From assembly GCA_937863945.1 (NCBI GenBank), contig CALMIB010000367.1, positions 1 through 7,302 on the forward strand: a stretch of 7,302 nt of DNA, read 5' to 3'. Origin of the DNA: an uncultured Longilinea sp. (GTDB lineage Bacteria > Chloroflexota > Anaerolineae > Anaerolineales > Anaerolineaceae). Every line of letters begins with the position of its first letter. Within the stretch, counting starts at the first letter, position 1. Shown here piece by piece: positions 1-6,224 of this stretch. A program made the translations under genes and the position numbers. The notes below the pieces were generated by a model. It did not search any database and was not told where the DNA came from. It saw only the letters and a list, made by a program, of their open reading frames with translations.

Positions 1-36
1 CCGCCGGCCATCCGGCCCCGTTCCGGCAAGGCCTGC

Positions 37-693
37 CTACGGCCGAATGCCCTGCAGCGCCTGTCCCGTGATGGGCCGGCGCGAATGCCCCATATAAACC
101 ACTTGCGGGTGGGCGGCCTGCAGGTGCGCCAGGCTGGGAGGTATCTGGCGCCAGTCGGTGGCCAGCAGGTTTTGCGCGTGCGGCCGGCGCGGGCTGCCGA
201 TCAGGTCGGCGGCAAAGGCCGTTCCGTTGGCCAGCAGCAGGCAGGTATGCCCCGGCGTGTGACCGGGCGTGTGCAGCACGGTGGCTTCCAGTCCAAACCG
301 TTCCAGGGTTTCGCCGTCTTCCAGGGTAAAATCGGGCGGAGCGGGCGGCAAAGGGTGGATGCGCCGGGCCAGCGGCTGCCCGAGCAAGTACAGGAAGCCA
401 TAACCGCGCGGGCTGCCCAGCGGCGACCCGCCGCGCGCCAGGTCATCCGCGTCGGCCGGGTGCGCACCGATGCGCGCGCCGGTGAGACGGCGCAGCGCGG
501 CTGCCGAGCCGTAATGGTCGTAGTGCGCGTGCGTGATCCAGATCAATTTCAGGTCGCTGCGGCCCAGCTCGCGCAATTTGGCCAGCAGCACGTCTTCCTT
601 GCCGGGCGTGCTGCAATCGATGAGAAACAGCCCGTGCGGATCCTCGAGCAGGAAAAACTGTCCCAACCCGGCGGGCAGAATATGAAGTTTCAT
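37..693 (-). CDS. MBL-fold metallo-hydrolase (218 aa)
   Basis: Probable cytoplasmic metal-dependent hydrolase of the metallo-beta-lactamase superfamily; the substrate cannot be read from the sequence. The zinc-ligand pattern is intact: THAHYDH gives H55, H57, D59 and H60, PGHTPGHT near residues 143-150 supplies the third-motif histidine (H145), D163 in FAADLIG is the bridging aspartate and H203 in MGHS is the last ligand. The length suits a single-domain member, and no signal peptide or membrane segment is seen. Family members include glyoxalase II-like thioesterases and lactonases; this protein lacks an obvious C-terminal domain that would separate them. It is transcribed alone, divergently from the ABC operon. 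The start MKLHILPAG is preceded by only a weak AGGGAT and by a TATAAT about 10 bases upstream, so translation is probably leaderless. No terminator is visible in the 36 bases downstream. Fold confidence is high, function is open. Confidence 0.93.
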   Translation of the reverse strand: MKLHILPAGLGQFFLLEDPHGLFLIDCSTPGKEDVLLAKLRELGRSDLKLIWITHAHYDHYGSAAALRRLTGARIGAHPADADDLARGGSPLGSPRGYGFLYLLGQPLARRIHPLPPAPPDFTLEDGETLERFGLEATVLHTPGHTPGHTCLLLANGTAFAADLIGSPRRPHAQNLLATDWRQIPPSLAHLQAAHPQVVYMGHSRRPITGQALQGIRP

Positions 694-702
694 ATATCCC
701 TG

Positions 703-708
703 ATTATA
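703..708 (-). promoter_or_regulatory. -10 box of the MBL hydrolase gene (likely leaderless)
   Basis: Read on the minus strand this is a perfect TATAAT. Its downstream edge lies 9 bases before the ATG at 693, so initiation 6-7 bases downstream would begin the transcript near 696, almost at the start codon. No good TTGACA-like -35 is seen at 16-18 base spacing. The match is seen directly; use as a promoter is inferred. Confidence 0.55.
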
Positions 709-979
709 TCGGTTTAAATTCCCCGTGGACGTGATTCATCGCACACATCCCCAATTCTCCGCGCCGCGGGTTGGCATTGGGGCAAGGCTTTGGACGTCGG
801 GTAAAAATCTGGACGATTTCTCCCGTCTCGCCCGTACCGATCGGATGATGTTATGGCCGGGTGGGTCAGAGACCAGGAGGTAGAGGCGCTCGGCCTGCCC
901 GTGGCATTCCTATGGCAAGGGGCTGGCGACCGGCGCCCCGCCGCGGGAACTTTTCGGGTGCGCCGACGTTTAAGCTTTA
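709..979. other. Divergent intergenic region without a convincing gene
   Basis: This stretch separates the minus-strand MBL gene from the plus-strand operon. It has no RNA gene, terminator or complete ORF that I can support. A GTG-started plus frame from about 725 to 880 has no recognisable family and no ribosome binding site. On the minus strand around 835-905 a fragment reads like protein (containing LYLLVSDPPGHNIIR) and seems to continue in a shifted frame (containing TGETGEIVQIFTRR), which could be a decayed gene. The evidence is thin. Confidence 0.4.
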
Positions 980-988
980 TGGTATCCT
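980..988 (+). promoter_or_regulatory. Extended -10 promoter of the ABC operon
   Basis: The sequence TGG-TATCCT fits an extended -10 (TGn plus a hexamer). No clear -35 sits 17 bases upstream, as is usual for extended -10 promoters. Initiation near 995 would leave a leader of about 58 bases before the first ATG at 1053. The three GGTAT copies at 981, 994 and 1005 overlap this region and could be an operator. Assignment is inferred from position and motif. Confidence 0.45.
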
Positions 989-1042
989 AAGTGGGTATGC
1001 CTGAGGTATTGTTGTTTCTGCCTGATATCCGTTCTGAATAAC

Positions 1043-1047
1043 GAGGA
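1043..1047 (+). promoter_or_regulatory. Ribosome binding site of the Yip1-like gene
   Basis: GAGGA lies five bases before the ATG at 1053 and supports that codon as the start. Confidence 0.7.
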
Positions 1048-1052
1048 ACTCC

Positions 1053-1850
1053 ATGACCGAAGCTGAACTTGAAAACCTGGACGTCATCGAAGAACGGCCG
1101 CGCCGTGTACACTTTGAATGGCTGCTGCCCACCTTCTTCCGGCCGCGGCGCACATTGACCGCCGTCTCCGAACAAAGCCATGCCGTATGGATCACGCCGC
1201 TGCTGGTGCTTTCGGTGCTGGCAATCGTCGCGGTGCTGGCGGCCTCGCCGGTGCGCCAGTTGGCCGCGCAGATGGGCAGCGAGATCCCGCCCGATTTTGA
1301 GTGGTGGTCGCCGGAGCAACAGCAGCAATTCATGGAGGCCCAGGCCAATTCATCCGGGCCGATGTTCACCATCGTCTTCCCCGCGCTGGGTGCGGTGCTG
1401 GGCCTGTGGGTGAGCTGGTTCCTGCTGGGCAGCATTTTGCACCTGGCGCTCACGCTGGCGGGCAGCCGCAGCACCAACACCGCCGCGCTCAACCTGGCCG
1501 GTTGGGCCATGCTGCCGCTGGCGCTGCGCATGATCGTGCAGACCATCGCGGTGATGGCTAACAAGCAGCTCATCGCCGGGCAGGGGCTTTCCGGGTTCAT
1601 CGCCGCCGATGCCACCGGTTTCCTGCTCTACCTGCGCTCGATGCTCGGCTTCGTGGACATCTACTTCCTGTGGATGGTGGCGCTGCTGCTGACCGGCGCG
1701 GCGATCATCTCGGGGCTGCGGCGCGGAAAGGCCTGGCTGACCGTGCTGGCGACGGTGCTCATCCTGCTGGCACTGCAGGCGCTGCCGGGATTCATCGGCG
1801 GGCAGTTGGACGGCCTGTCGGGCGCCGGAAGCGGCTTTTTCTTCTTCTAG
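1053..1850 (+). CDS. Yip1-family integral membrane protein (265 aa)
   Basis: Probable inner-membrane protein of the Yip1 domain family, whose bacterial members have no established reaction. A short acidic, then Arg-rich cytosolic N-terminus (FRPRRT at about 29-34) leads into five predicted hydrophobic segments near residues 46-64, 104-134, 145-168, 198-221 and 226-246. A polar extracytoplasmic loop with a QQQQ run (89-92) separates the first two. The protein ends in Gly-rich sequence and four Phe. It is the first gene of the operon, with a good ribosome binding site. The ATPase begins three bases after its stop, in the same reading frame, so translation of the two is probably coupled. Placement with a MacB-like ATPase and permease suggests a membrane accessory of the transporter. 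The five-helix topology fits Yip1, but a generic DUF-type membrane protein cannot be excluded without a profile search. Confidence 0.8.
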   Translation: MTEAELENLDVIEERPRRVHFEWLLPTFFRPRRTLTAVSEQSHAVWITPLLVLSVLAIVAVLAASPVRQLAAQMGSEIPPDFEWWSPEQQQQFMEAQANSSGPMFTIVFPALGAVLGLWVSWFLLGSILHLALTLAGSRSTNTAALNLAGWAMLPLALRMIVQTIAVMANKQLIAGQGLSGFIAADATGFLLYLRSMLGFVDIYFLWMVALLLTGAAIISGLRRGKAWLTVLATVLILLALQALPGFIGGQLDGLSGAGSGFFFF

Positions 1851-1853
1851 GCC

Positions 1854-2633
1854 ATGACTGAAAACCACACCTTCATTCAAATCCGCGACCTGCACAAGAC
1901 CTTTGTGATGGGGCGCAACATCGTGCGTGCGCTGGACGGGGTGGACCTGGATATCCCGGCCAACTCGTTCACTGTGGTGATGGGCCCTTCCGGCTCGGGC
2001 AAAAGCACGCTGCTTTACCTGCTGGGCGGGCTCGACCGGGTGACCTCCGGCAGCATCCGCGTGGACGGGCAAAAGCTGGAGACAATGGACGAAAACGCGC
2101 TGGCGGTGTACCGCCGCCGCGAGGTGGGCTTCATCTTCCAGTCGTTCAACCTGGTGAGCAGCATGAGCGCGCTGGAGAACGTCTCCTTCCCGATGCGCTT
2201 CGCCGGTATCAGCGGGCTGGCGCGCCGGAAGCGCGCGGCGGCCCTGTTGAAGCAGGTAGGCCTGGAAAACCGCGCCCGGCACAAGCCCACCGAGCTTTCG
2301 GGCGGCCAGCAGCAGCGCGTGGCCGTGGCCCGCGCGCTGGTCAACAACCCGCGCATGATCCTGGCGGACGAACCCACCGGCAACCTGGATACCGGCAGCG
2401 GCTACGCCATCATGCAACTGCTGTCCGAACTGCACCGCGGCGGGCGCACCGTGGTGGTGGTTTCGCACGACATCCGCATGAGCCATTTTGCCACCCACAT
2501 GGTGTACCTGCTGGACGGCAAGACCGTCAGCGAGGCCGAATACCAGGCCGCTTCCGAATTCAACCCATTCGAAACCCCGGCTGAAGCCAGGTCCGAAACC
2601 AAAGCCGATACCAAAGCTGAAATAAAATCTTAA
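1854..2633 (+). CDS. MacB/LolD-type ABC transporter ATP-binding protein (259 aa)
   Basis: Cytoplasmic nucleotide-binding subunit that powers the permease encoded two genes downstream. All ABC motifs are present: Walker A GPSGSGKST (44-52), Q-loop Q96 in FIFQSFNL, signature LSGGQQQR (148-155), Walker B ILADEP with catalytic E173, D-loop NLD (177-179) and switch H205. The FQSFNL, GNLDT and LSGGQQQRVAVARAL pattern is typical of the LolD/MacB/FtsE class. The core ends near residue 225. A further tail of about 30 residues is rich in Glu, Lys and Ala, with ETK-ADTK-AEIK near-repeats, and is unlike the usual compact end. The start at 1854 has no Shine-Dalgarno of its own and follows the upstream TAG by one codon in the same frame, implying coupling. 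Its TAA stop adjoins the AAGGAAA ribosome binding site of the next gene. Family call is very secure; transported substrate unknown. Confidence 0.97.
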   Translation: MTENHTFIQIRDLHKTFVMGRNIVRALDGVDLDIPANSFTVVMGPSGSGKSTLLYLLGGLDRVTSGSIRVDGQKLETMDENALAVYRRREVGFIFQSFNLVSSMSALENVSFPMRFAGISGLARRKRAAALLKQVGLENRARHKPTELSGGQQQRVAVARALVNNPRMILADEPTGNLDTGSGYAIMQLLSELHRGGRTVVVVSHDIRMSHFATHMVYLLDGKTVSEAEYQAASEFNPFETPAEARSETKADTKAEIKS

Positions 2634-2644
2634 GGAAATTCTTC

Positions 2645-4207
2645 ATGAAACCCTCCCGCCGTTTTTCCCTGATGATGATCTCTTTCCTGGTGCTGGCGCT
2701 GCTGCTGGGCGCGGCCGGTAACGGGCGCGTGCTGGCGCAGATTGAGCCGACCGCCTCCCCCCCGGTGACCCGCCCGCCAATTATTCGCCCCCCCACGCCT
2801 TTTCCCTCAGCCTACCCGGCGCCGACTTCCGAGCCAGCTACCGCCACGCAGCAGCAGGCCGCCGGGCGGCCGCTGGTGTACCTGGCCGGCTATTCGACCG
2901 ACAAGGCCGTCCTCGTCCAGGGCGACAGCTTCACCCTCAAGCTGGACGTGCGCAACAAGGGCGGCAGCAACGCGGTCAACGTGGTGCTGTCCTTCTCGTC
3001 CGACAGCTTCCTGCCGCTGCAGACCGGCGGCGTGAAGACGCTTTCGGAGATCACCCCAACCGAAGCCGAAGGCGTGAACCAGCCCTTCATGGTCAATGCT
3101 GCCAACAAGGGCGCGCCGGCCGTCATCTCCGTGGCGGTCAGCTACAGCGACCCCGGCGGCGCGAGCTACACTGAGAATTTCACCATCACGCTGTACGTGG
3201 CGGCCGACCCGACCAAACCGGTGTACACCGGCCCGGCCCGACCGACCGTCACGCCCACCGCAATCCTGCGGCCGCAACTGGTGGTCAATGCCTACAGCAC
3301 CGACATCGACCCATTGCAGCCGGGCAGCATCTTCCAGCTCGAGATCAACGTGCACAACCTGGGCAACGCCAACGCGCGCGCGGTGACGATGGTGCTGGGC
3401 GGCGGCGTAGTTTCCGGTGATAACGGCACGCCGCAGCCGGGCACGCAGGGCTCGGGCAGCGACCTGAGCACCTTCGCCCCGCTGGGCAGCTCGAACCTGG
3501 TTTTCCTGGGCGACGTGAACGCCGCCACCGAACTGAAGACCACCCAGCGGCTGATCGTCAACGTGTCGGCCAACCCGGGCGCTTACACCTTCAAGCTGTC
3601 GTTTGTTTATACCGATCCGGGCGGCACGCGCTACGTGGATGACCAGGTGATCACGCTGCTGGTTTACAAGCTGCCGCAGGTGGAGGTCAACTTCTACCGC
3701 GATCCGGGCATCTTTTTCGCCGGGCAGATGGGCCAGTTGCCGCTGCAGGTGACCAACCTGGGGCGCAGCATCACCGTGCTGGGCAACATGAAGGTGACCG
3801 CCGAGAACGCGGACGTGACCAACAACGTGGCGCTGGTGGGCGCGCTGGACGCGGGCGGGTACTTCACGCTCGATTCGAACCTGGTGCCGTTCCAGCCAGG
3901 CCCGCTGGAGATGAAGATCACGGTCAACTATACCGATGATTTCAACCAGCCGCGCGTCATCGAGCAATCGTTGACCGTGGACGTGCAGGAGATGCCGGTT
4001 TACGAGCCGCCGGAGGGCGAGATCCCGCCCGAGGAGATCCCCGCGGAGCCGGAGACCTTCCTGCAAAAGGTGGCGCGCTTCTTCAAGGGCCTGTTTGGCC
4101 TGGGCAGCGAACAAACCGAGCCGGTGGACACGCTGCCGGTGGAAGGCATTCCATCGGAAGGTAAACCGATCGAGCCAATGCCGGTGGTGCCGGGCGGCAA
4201 GGGATGA
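2645..4207 (+). CDS. Secreted Ig-like repeat (CARDB-like) protein of the ABC operon (520 aa)
   Basis: Probable exported partner of the MacB-like transporter. Residues 1-31 form a classical signal peptide: KPSRR, a Leu/Met-rich core and likely cleavage after VLA before Gln32; there is no lipobox Cys. A Pro/Thr/Ser-rich linker (about 33-68) follows. Three related beta-sandwich repeats lie at about 77-186, 211-341 and 346-447. They share YSTD near the start of repeats 1 and 2, NKG or NLG turns (104-106, 238-240, 371-373), and Y(S/T)DPGG late in repeats 1 and 2 (YTDD in repeat 3). The spacing resembles CARDB or NPCBM-associated Ig-like domains. A PARPTVTPTA linker joins repeats 1 and 2. The tail is acidic and Pro-rich around a short amphipathic helix (about 470-488). 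AAGGAAA at 2632-2638 supports the start. It occupies the position expected for a MacA-type adaptor but shares no visible sequence with one; adaptor or ligand-binding roles are inferences. Confidence 0.85.
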   Translation: MKPSRRFSLMMISFLVLALLLGAAGNGRVLAQIEPTASPPVTRPPIIRPPTPFPSAYPAPTSEPATATQQQAAGRPLVYLAGYSTDKAVLVQGDSFTLKLDVRNKGGSNAVNVVLSFSSDSFLPLQTGGVKTLSEITPTEAEGVNQPFMVNAANKGAPAVISVAVSYSDPGGASYTENFTITLYVAADPTKPVYTGPARPTVTPTAILRPQLVVNAYSTDIDPLQPGSIFQLEINVHNLGNANARAVTMVLGGGVVSGDNGTPQPGTQGSGSDLSTFAPLGSSNLVFLGDVNAATELKTTQRLIVNVSANPGAYTFKLSFVYTDPGGTRYVDDQVITLLVYKLPQVEVNFYRDPGIFFAGQMGQLPLQVTNLGRSITVLGNMKVTAENADVTNNVALVGALDAGGYFTLDSNLVPFQPGPLEMKITVNYTDDFNQPRVIEQSLTVDVQEMPVYEPPEGEIPPEEIPAEPETFLQKVARFFKGLFGLGSEQTEPVDTLPVEGIPSEGKPIEPMPVVPGGKG

Positions 4208-4218
4208 CCCCTCCCCGA

Positions 4219-4250
4219 CCCTCCCCATTTTCTAAAGAAAATGGAGAGGG
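4219..4250 (+). repeat. Intra-operon hairpin, REP-like palindrome
   Basis: A 14-base arm, CCCTCCCCATTTTC, pairs with GAAAATGGAGAGGG across a TAAA loop, with one C-A mismatch (13 of 14 pairs). It occupies the 67-base gap between the secreted-protein gene and the permease gene. No T-run follows, so it is not a standard terminator. It could be a dispersed palindromic repeat or an mRNA processing or stability element that tunes permease expression. The pairing is seen directly; the role is inferred. Confidence 0.75.
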
Positions 4251-4274
4251 GGGGAAGATGGAAAGGATATTGGT

Positions 4275-5600
4275 ATGCGATTCTTTGACATGCTCAGTCT
4301 GATCATCGACAACCTCGGCCGGCGCAAGGGGCGGGTGGCGCTGACGGCGATTGGCGTCGTCATCGGCACGGCCTCGGTGGTCATCCTGGTTTCGCTGGCA
4401 TCCGGCCTGCAAAAAAGCGCCACCAGCCAGTTGTGGGGCGTCAATGACCTGTCGCGCATCGACGTTTCGCCCAATTACGGCGATATGCCGATGGAGGTTA
4501 AAGCAGTCCCGGCCGGCGGGGGCGGCGGAGGCGGTGGTTCGTCGGCTTCCAATCAGAAGTTGTTGACGCCTACGGCCATCTCCGAAATCGCCGCCATCCC
4601 GGGCGTCAAGGCTGCCGTGGCGCGCGATTGGTTCCCCGGCGGCGCGGAGCTGCGCGTGGGCAAACTGGTCAATTGGCCCTCCATCATGGGCGTCGATACC
4701 ACCGATCTGGCCGTCTTCGACTACAACATGGAAAGCGGCGTGACCACGCTGGAGCGTGGCACGGCCATCCTCGGCGGCTACGCGGCGCGCGGCTTCATGG
4801 ATCCCAACATGCGCCCCGGCCAGGAAGAGCCCACCCAGCCGGATTTGCTGGGGCAGCAGGTGCGCCTGGTGCTGACCAAGTGGGACGCCACCGGCACGCC
4901 GGTCACCAAGACGGTCAATTTGCGCATCGTCGGCATCATCCAGGAAAACCGCAGCGAATCGGATTACATGATGTACGTGCGCATGGACGAAATGACCGCC
5001 TGGTCCGAATGGGTTCAGGGCAAGCGCATCAACCGCAATAAGGACGGCTTTAACAGCCTGGTGGTGCGGGCCGAAAGCCCCGACCAGACCATCGAAATCG
5101 CCGACCAGATCAACGCGATGGGCTTCTACGCCAGCACGCCGCAGGAAATGGTGGAGAGCATCAACAGCGTCTTCATCATTATGCAGCTTGTGTTCGGCGG
5201 CGTGGGCGCCATCGCCCTGCTGGTGGCGGCCATCGGCATTGCCAACACCATGGCTATGGCCATCCTGGAGCGCACGCGCGAGATTGGCCTGATGAAGGCC
5301 ATCGGCGCAACCAACCGCAACGTGCTGAGCATCTTCCTGGGGGAGGCCGCCGGCATCGGCTTCATCGGCGGGGTGGGTGGCGTGGCGCTGGGCTGGGGCG
5401 GCGGCGCCGTCCTCAACGTGGTGCTGAGCAACTACATGGTCAGCCAGGGCAACACGGTTTCGACGCAGATGACCTACACGCCGCTGTGGCTGCCGCTGTT
5501 CGCGCTGGTGTTTGCCACGCTGGTGGGACTTCTCTCGGGGCTGTATCCCTCATTACGTGCGGCCACGCTGGTGCCGGTGACGGCTTTAAAATACGAGTGA
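4275..5600 (+). CDS. MacB/FtsX-type ABC transporter permease (441 aa)
   Basis: Membrane subunit of a type VII ABC system, partnered with the ATPase of the same operon. One N-terminal membrane helix (about 21-43) precedes a large extracytoplasmic MacB-type core domain (about 44-300). The FtsX domain follows, with helices near 303-326, 352-385 and 404-424. Diagnostic sequence includes GIANTMAMAILERTREIG followed by LMKAIGAT (about 321-345), the coupling region facing the ATPase, and the closing YPSLRAATLVPVTALKYE. Size and four-helix topology match MacB-like permeases without a fused ATPase. An eight-Gly run (81-88) interrupts the early core domain and is probably a flexible loop. AAAGGA at 4262-4267 lies seven bases before the ATG. 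The gene ends in tandem TGA TGA and is followed by the operon terminator. Family assignment is secure; export, lipid handling or signalling cannot be distinguished from sequence. Confidence 0.96.
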   Translation: MRFFDMLSLIIDNLGRRKGRVALTAIGVVIGTASVVILVSLASGLQKSATSQLWGVNDLSRIDVSPNYGDMPMEVKAVPAGGGGGGGGSSASNQKLLTPTAISEIAAIPGVKAAVARDWFPGGAELRVGKLVNWPSIMGVDTTDLAVFDYNMESGVTTLERGTAILGGYAARGFMDPNMRPGQEEPTQPDLLGQQVRLVLTKWDATGTPVTKTVNLRIVGIIQENRSESDYMMYVRMDEMTAWSEWVQGKRINRNKDGFNSLVVRAESPDQTIEIADQINAMGFYASTPQEMVESINSVFIIMQLVFGGVGAIALLVAAIGIANTMAMAILERTREIGLMKAIGATNRNVLSIFLGEAAGIGFIGGVGGVALGWGGGAVLNVVLSNYMVSQGNTVSTQMTYTPLWLPLFALVFATLVGLLSGLYPSLRAATLVPVTALKYE

Positions 5601-5636
5601 TGAGTGGATGGGTTCTGAGGAATGAGGTGAAGAGAG

Positions 5637-5675
5637 CCGTGGGTGGAGGAATAGAGTTCCGCCCACGGTTTTTTT
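5637..5675 (+). terminator. Rho-independent terminator of the ABC operon
   Basis: An 11-base stem, CCGTGGGTGGA with TCCGCCCACGG (one T-G wobble), encloses a 10-base loop and is followed directly by seven T. It lies 37 bases after the permease stop and ends the operon. Confidence 0.93.
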
Positions 5676-5704
5676 GAAATCACAAAAGCCAATACCTTCG
5701 CCAA

Positions 5705-5977
5705 TTAGCCTGAAGAAACAGGCGCTTTGACAGGGTAAATGCGGCCCAAAGCAGCCACTTTGTGGAAAAGCCGGGAAACTAAATTGTCATCGGGTTTTTG
5801 CGGAAGCATTTGTATTGTCTCCGCCACAGATCGGTAGCCTCGGCAGTGAGCTTTCAAGTCCAGAATGCTGAAATCGAGATCCTCCTGTCGCTAATTGCAC
5901 ATTAACACCTGAGAGACACCGGTCATGAACAGCGCCAGGTTGGCGGCATGGGTCACAGCGGCTGGGGTGACATTAAA
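5705..5977 (-). pseudogene. Decayed coding remnant, possibly the C-terminal part of a transposase
   Basis: One minus-strand frame encodes 28 convincing residues (5894-5977, ending FMTGVSQVLMCN), then an in-frame TAG (5891-5893), then 61 more residues (5708-5890) to a TAA at 5705. The second part contains DLDFSILDLKAHCRGYRS and LFHKVAALGRIYPVKAP, which read as genuine protein rather than a chance frame. Another in-frame TAG at 5978-5980 closes the upstream side, and I cannot find the missing N-terminus. There is no start codon or ribosome binding site suited to a working gene. The pattern suggests the end of an IS transposase of the DDE type, but I recognise no catalytic motif, so the family is uncertain. 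Its AT-richer composition and position beside repeats fit an old insertion. Confidence 0.5.
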
Positions 5978-6132
5978 CTAAACCGTATCAACCCTGAGTT
6001 CTTTTTCATTCGGCAATCAGCAATTTTTATTCGTTTCGAGTTGTTTCAAAAACAAATACCCGACGCGCCTGTAAATATACATACCCCGTTCATCCCGGCC
6101 GCGGTTGTTAATCAGGACGGTGAGAATCGCAA

Positions 6133-6191
6133 GGAAACACAGATCTTTCATCTGTGCCCATCTGTGAAAAATCCGTGTTCATCTGTGTTCC
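6133..6191. repeat. Helically spaced CATCTGTG repeat with inverted flanks
   Basis: Units CATCTGTG start at 6149, 6159 and 6180, with a diverged AATCCGTG at 6170, giving a period of 10-11 bases. An inverted CACAGAT at 6138-6144 can pair with ATCTGTG at 6150-6156 across five bases. The outer GGAAACACAGAT (6133-6144) and ATCTGTGTTCC (6181-6191) are also nearly inverse. Such ATCTGTG-rich spacers recur, as I recall, between genes in Chloroflexota and several other phyla; their function is not established. Confidence 0.75.
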
Positions 6192-6224
6192 TCTTCTCCT
6201 CTTCGCGCTCTTCCCGTCTTCGCG
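6192..6224. repeat. TCTTCGCG degenerate tandem repeat
   Basis: Four units begin at 6192 (TCTTCTCC), 6200 (TCTTCGCG), 6209 (TCTTCCCG) and 6217 (TCTTCGCG), a period of 8-9 bases. It directly adjoins the CATCTGTG array, and the two together look like one composite intergenic repeat. It is not coding and has no known function. Confidence 0.7.

Noticed and set aside
1..36. Start of another minus-strand gene (ATG at 9-11)
   Set aside because: Only three bases beyond two codons remain in the window and no convincing ribosome binding site is present.
85..717. Long plus-strand open frame over the MBL hydrolase
   Set aside because: Antisense shadow of a gene with intact catalytic motifs; its translation is rich in Arg, Gln and Val, with no family features.
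1350..2498. 382-codon minus-strand frame across the Yip1 and ATPase genes
   Set aside because: GC-rich third-position artefact; His/Gln/Arg-rich translation antisense to secure ABC motifs.
2807..4228. 473-codon minus-strand frame across the exported-protein gene
   Set aside because: Same artefact; the plus strand has a signal peptide, a ribosome binding site and Ig-like repeats, while this frame is His/Arg/Val-rich and has no recognisable domain.
5988..6224. CRISPR array
   Set aside because: The repeat units are only 8-11 bases, degenerate and without spacers.
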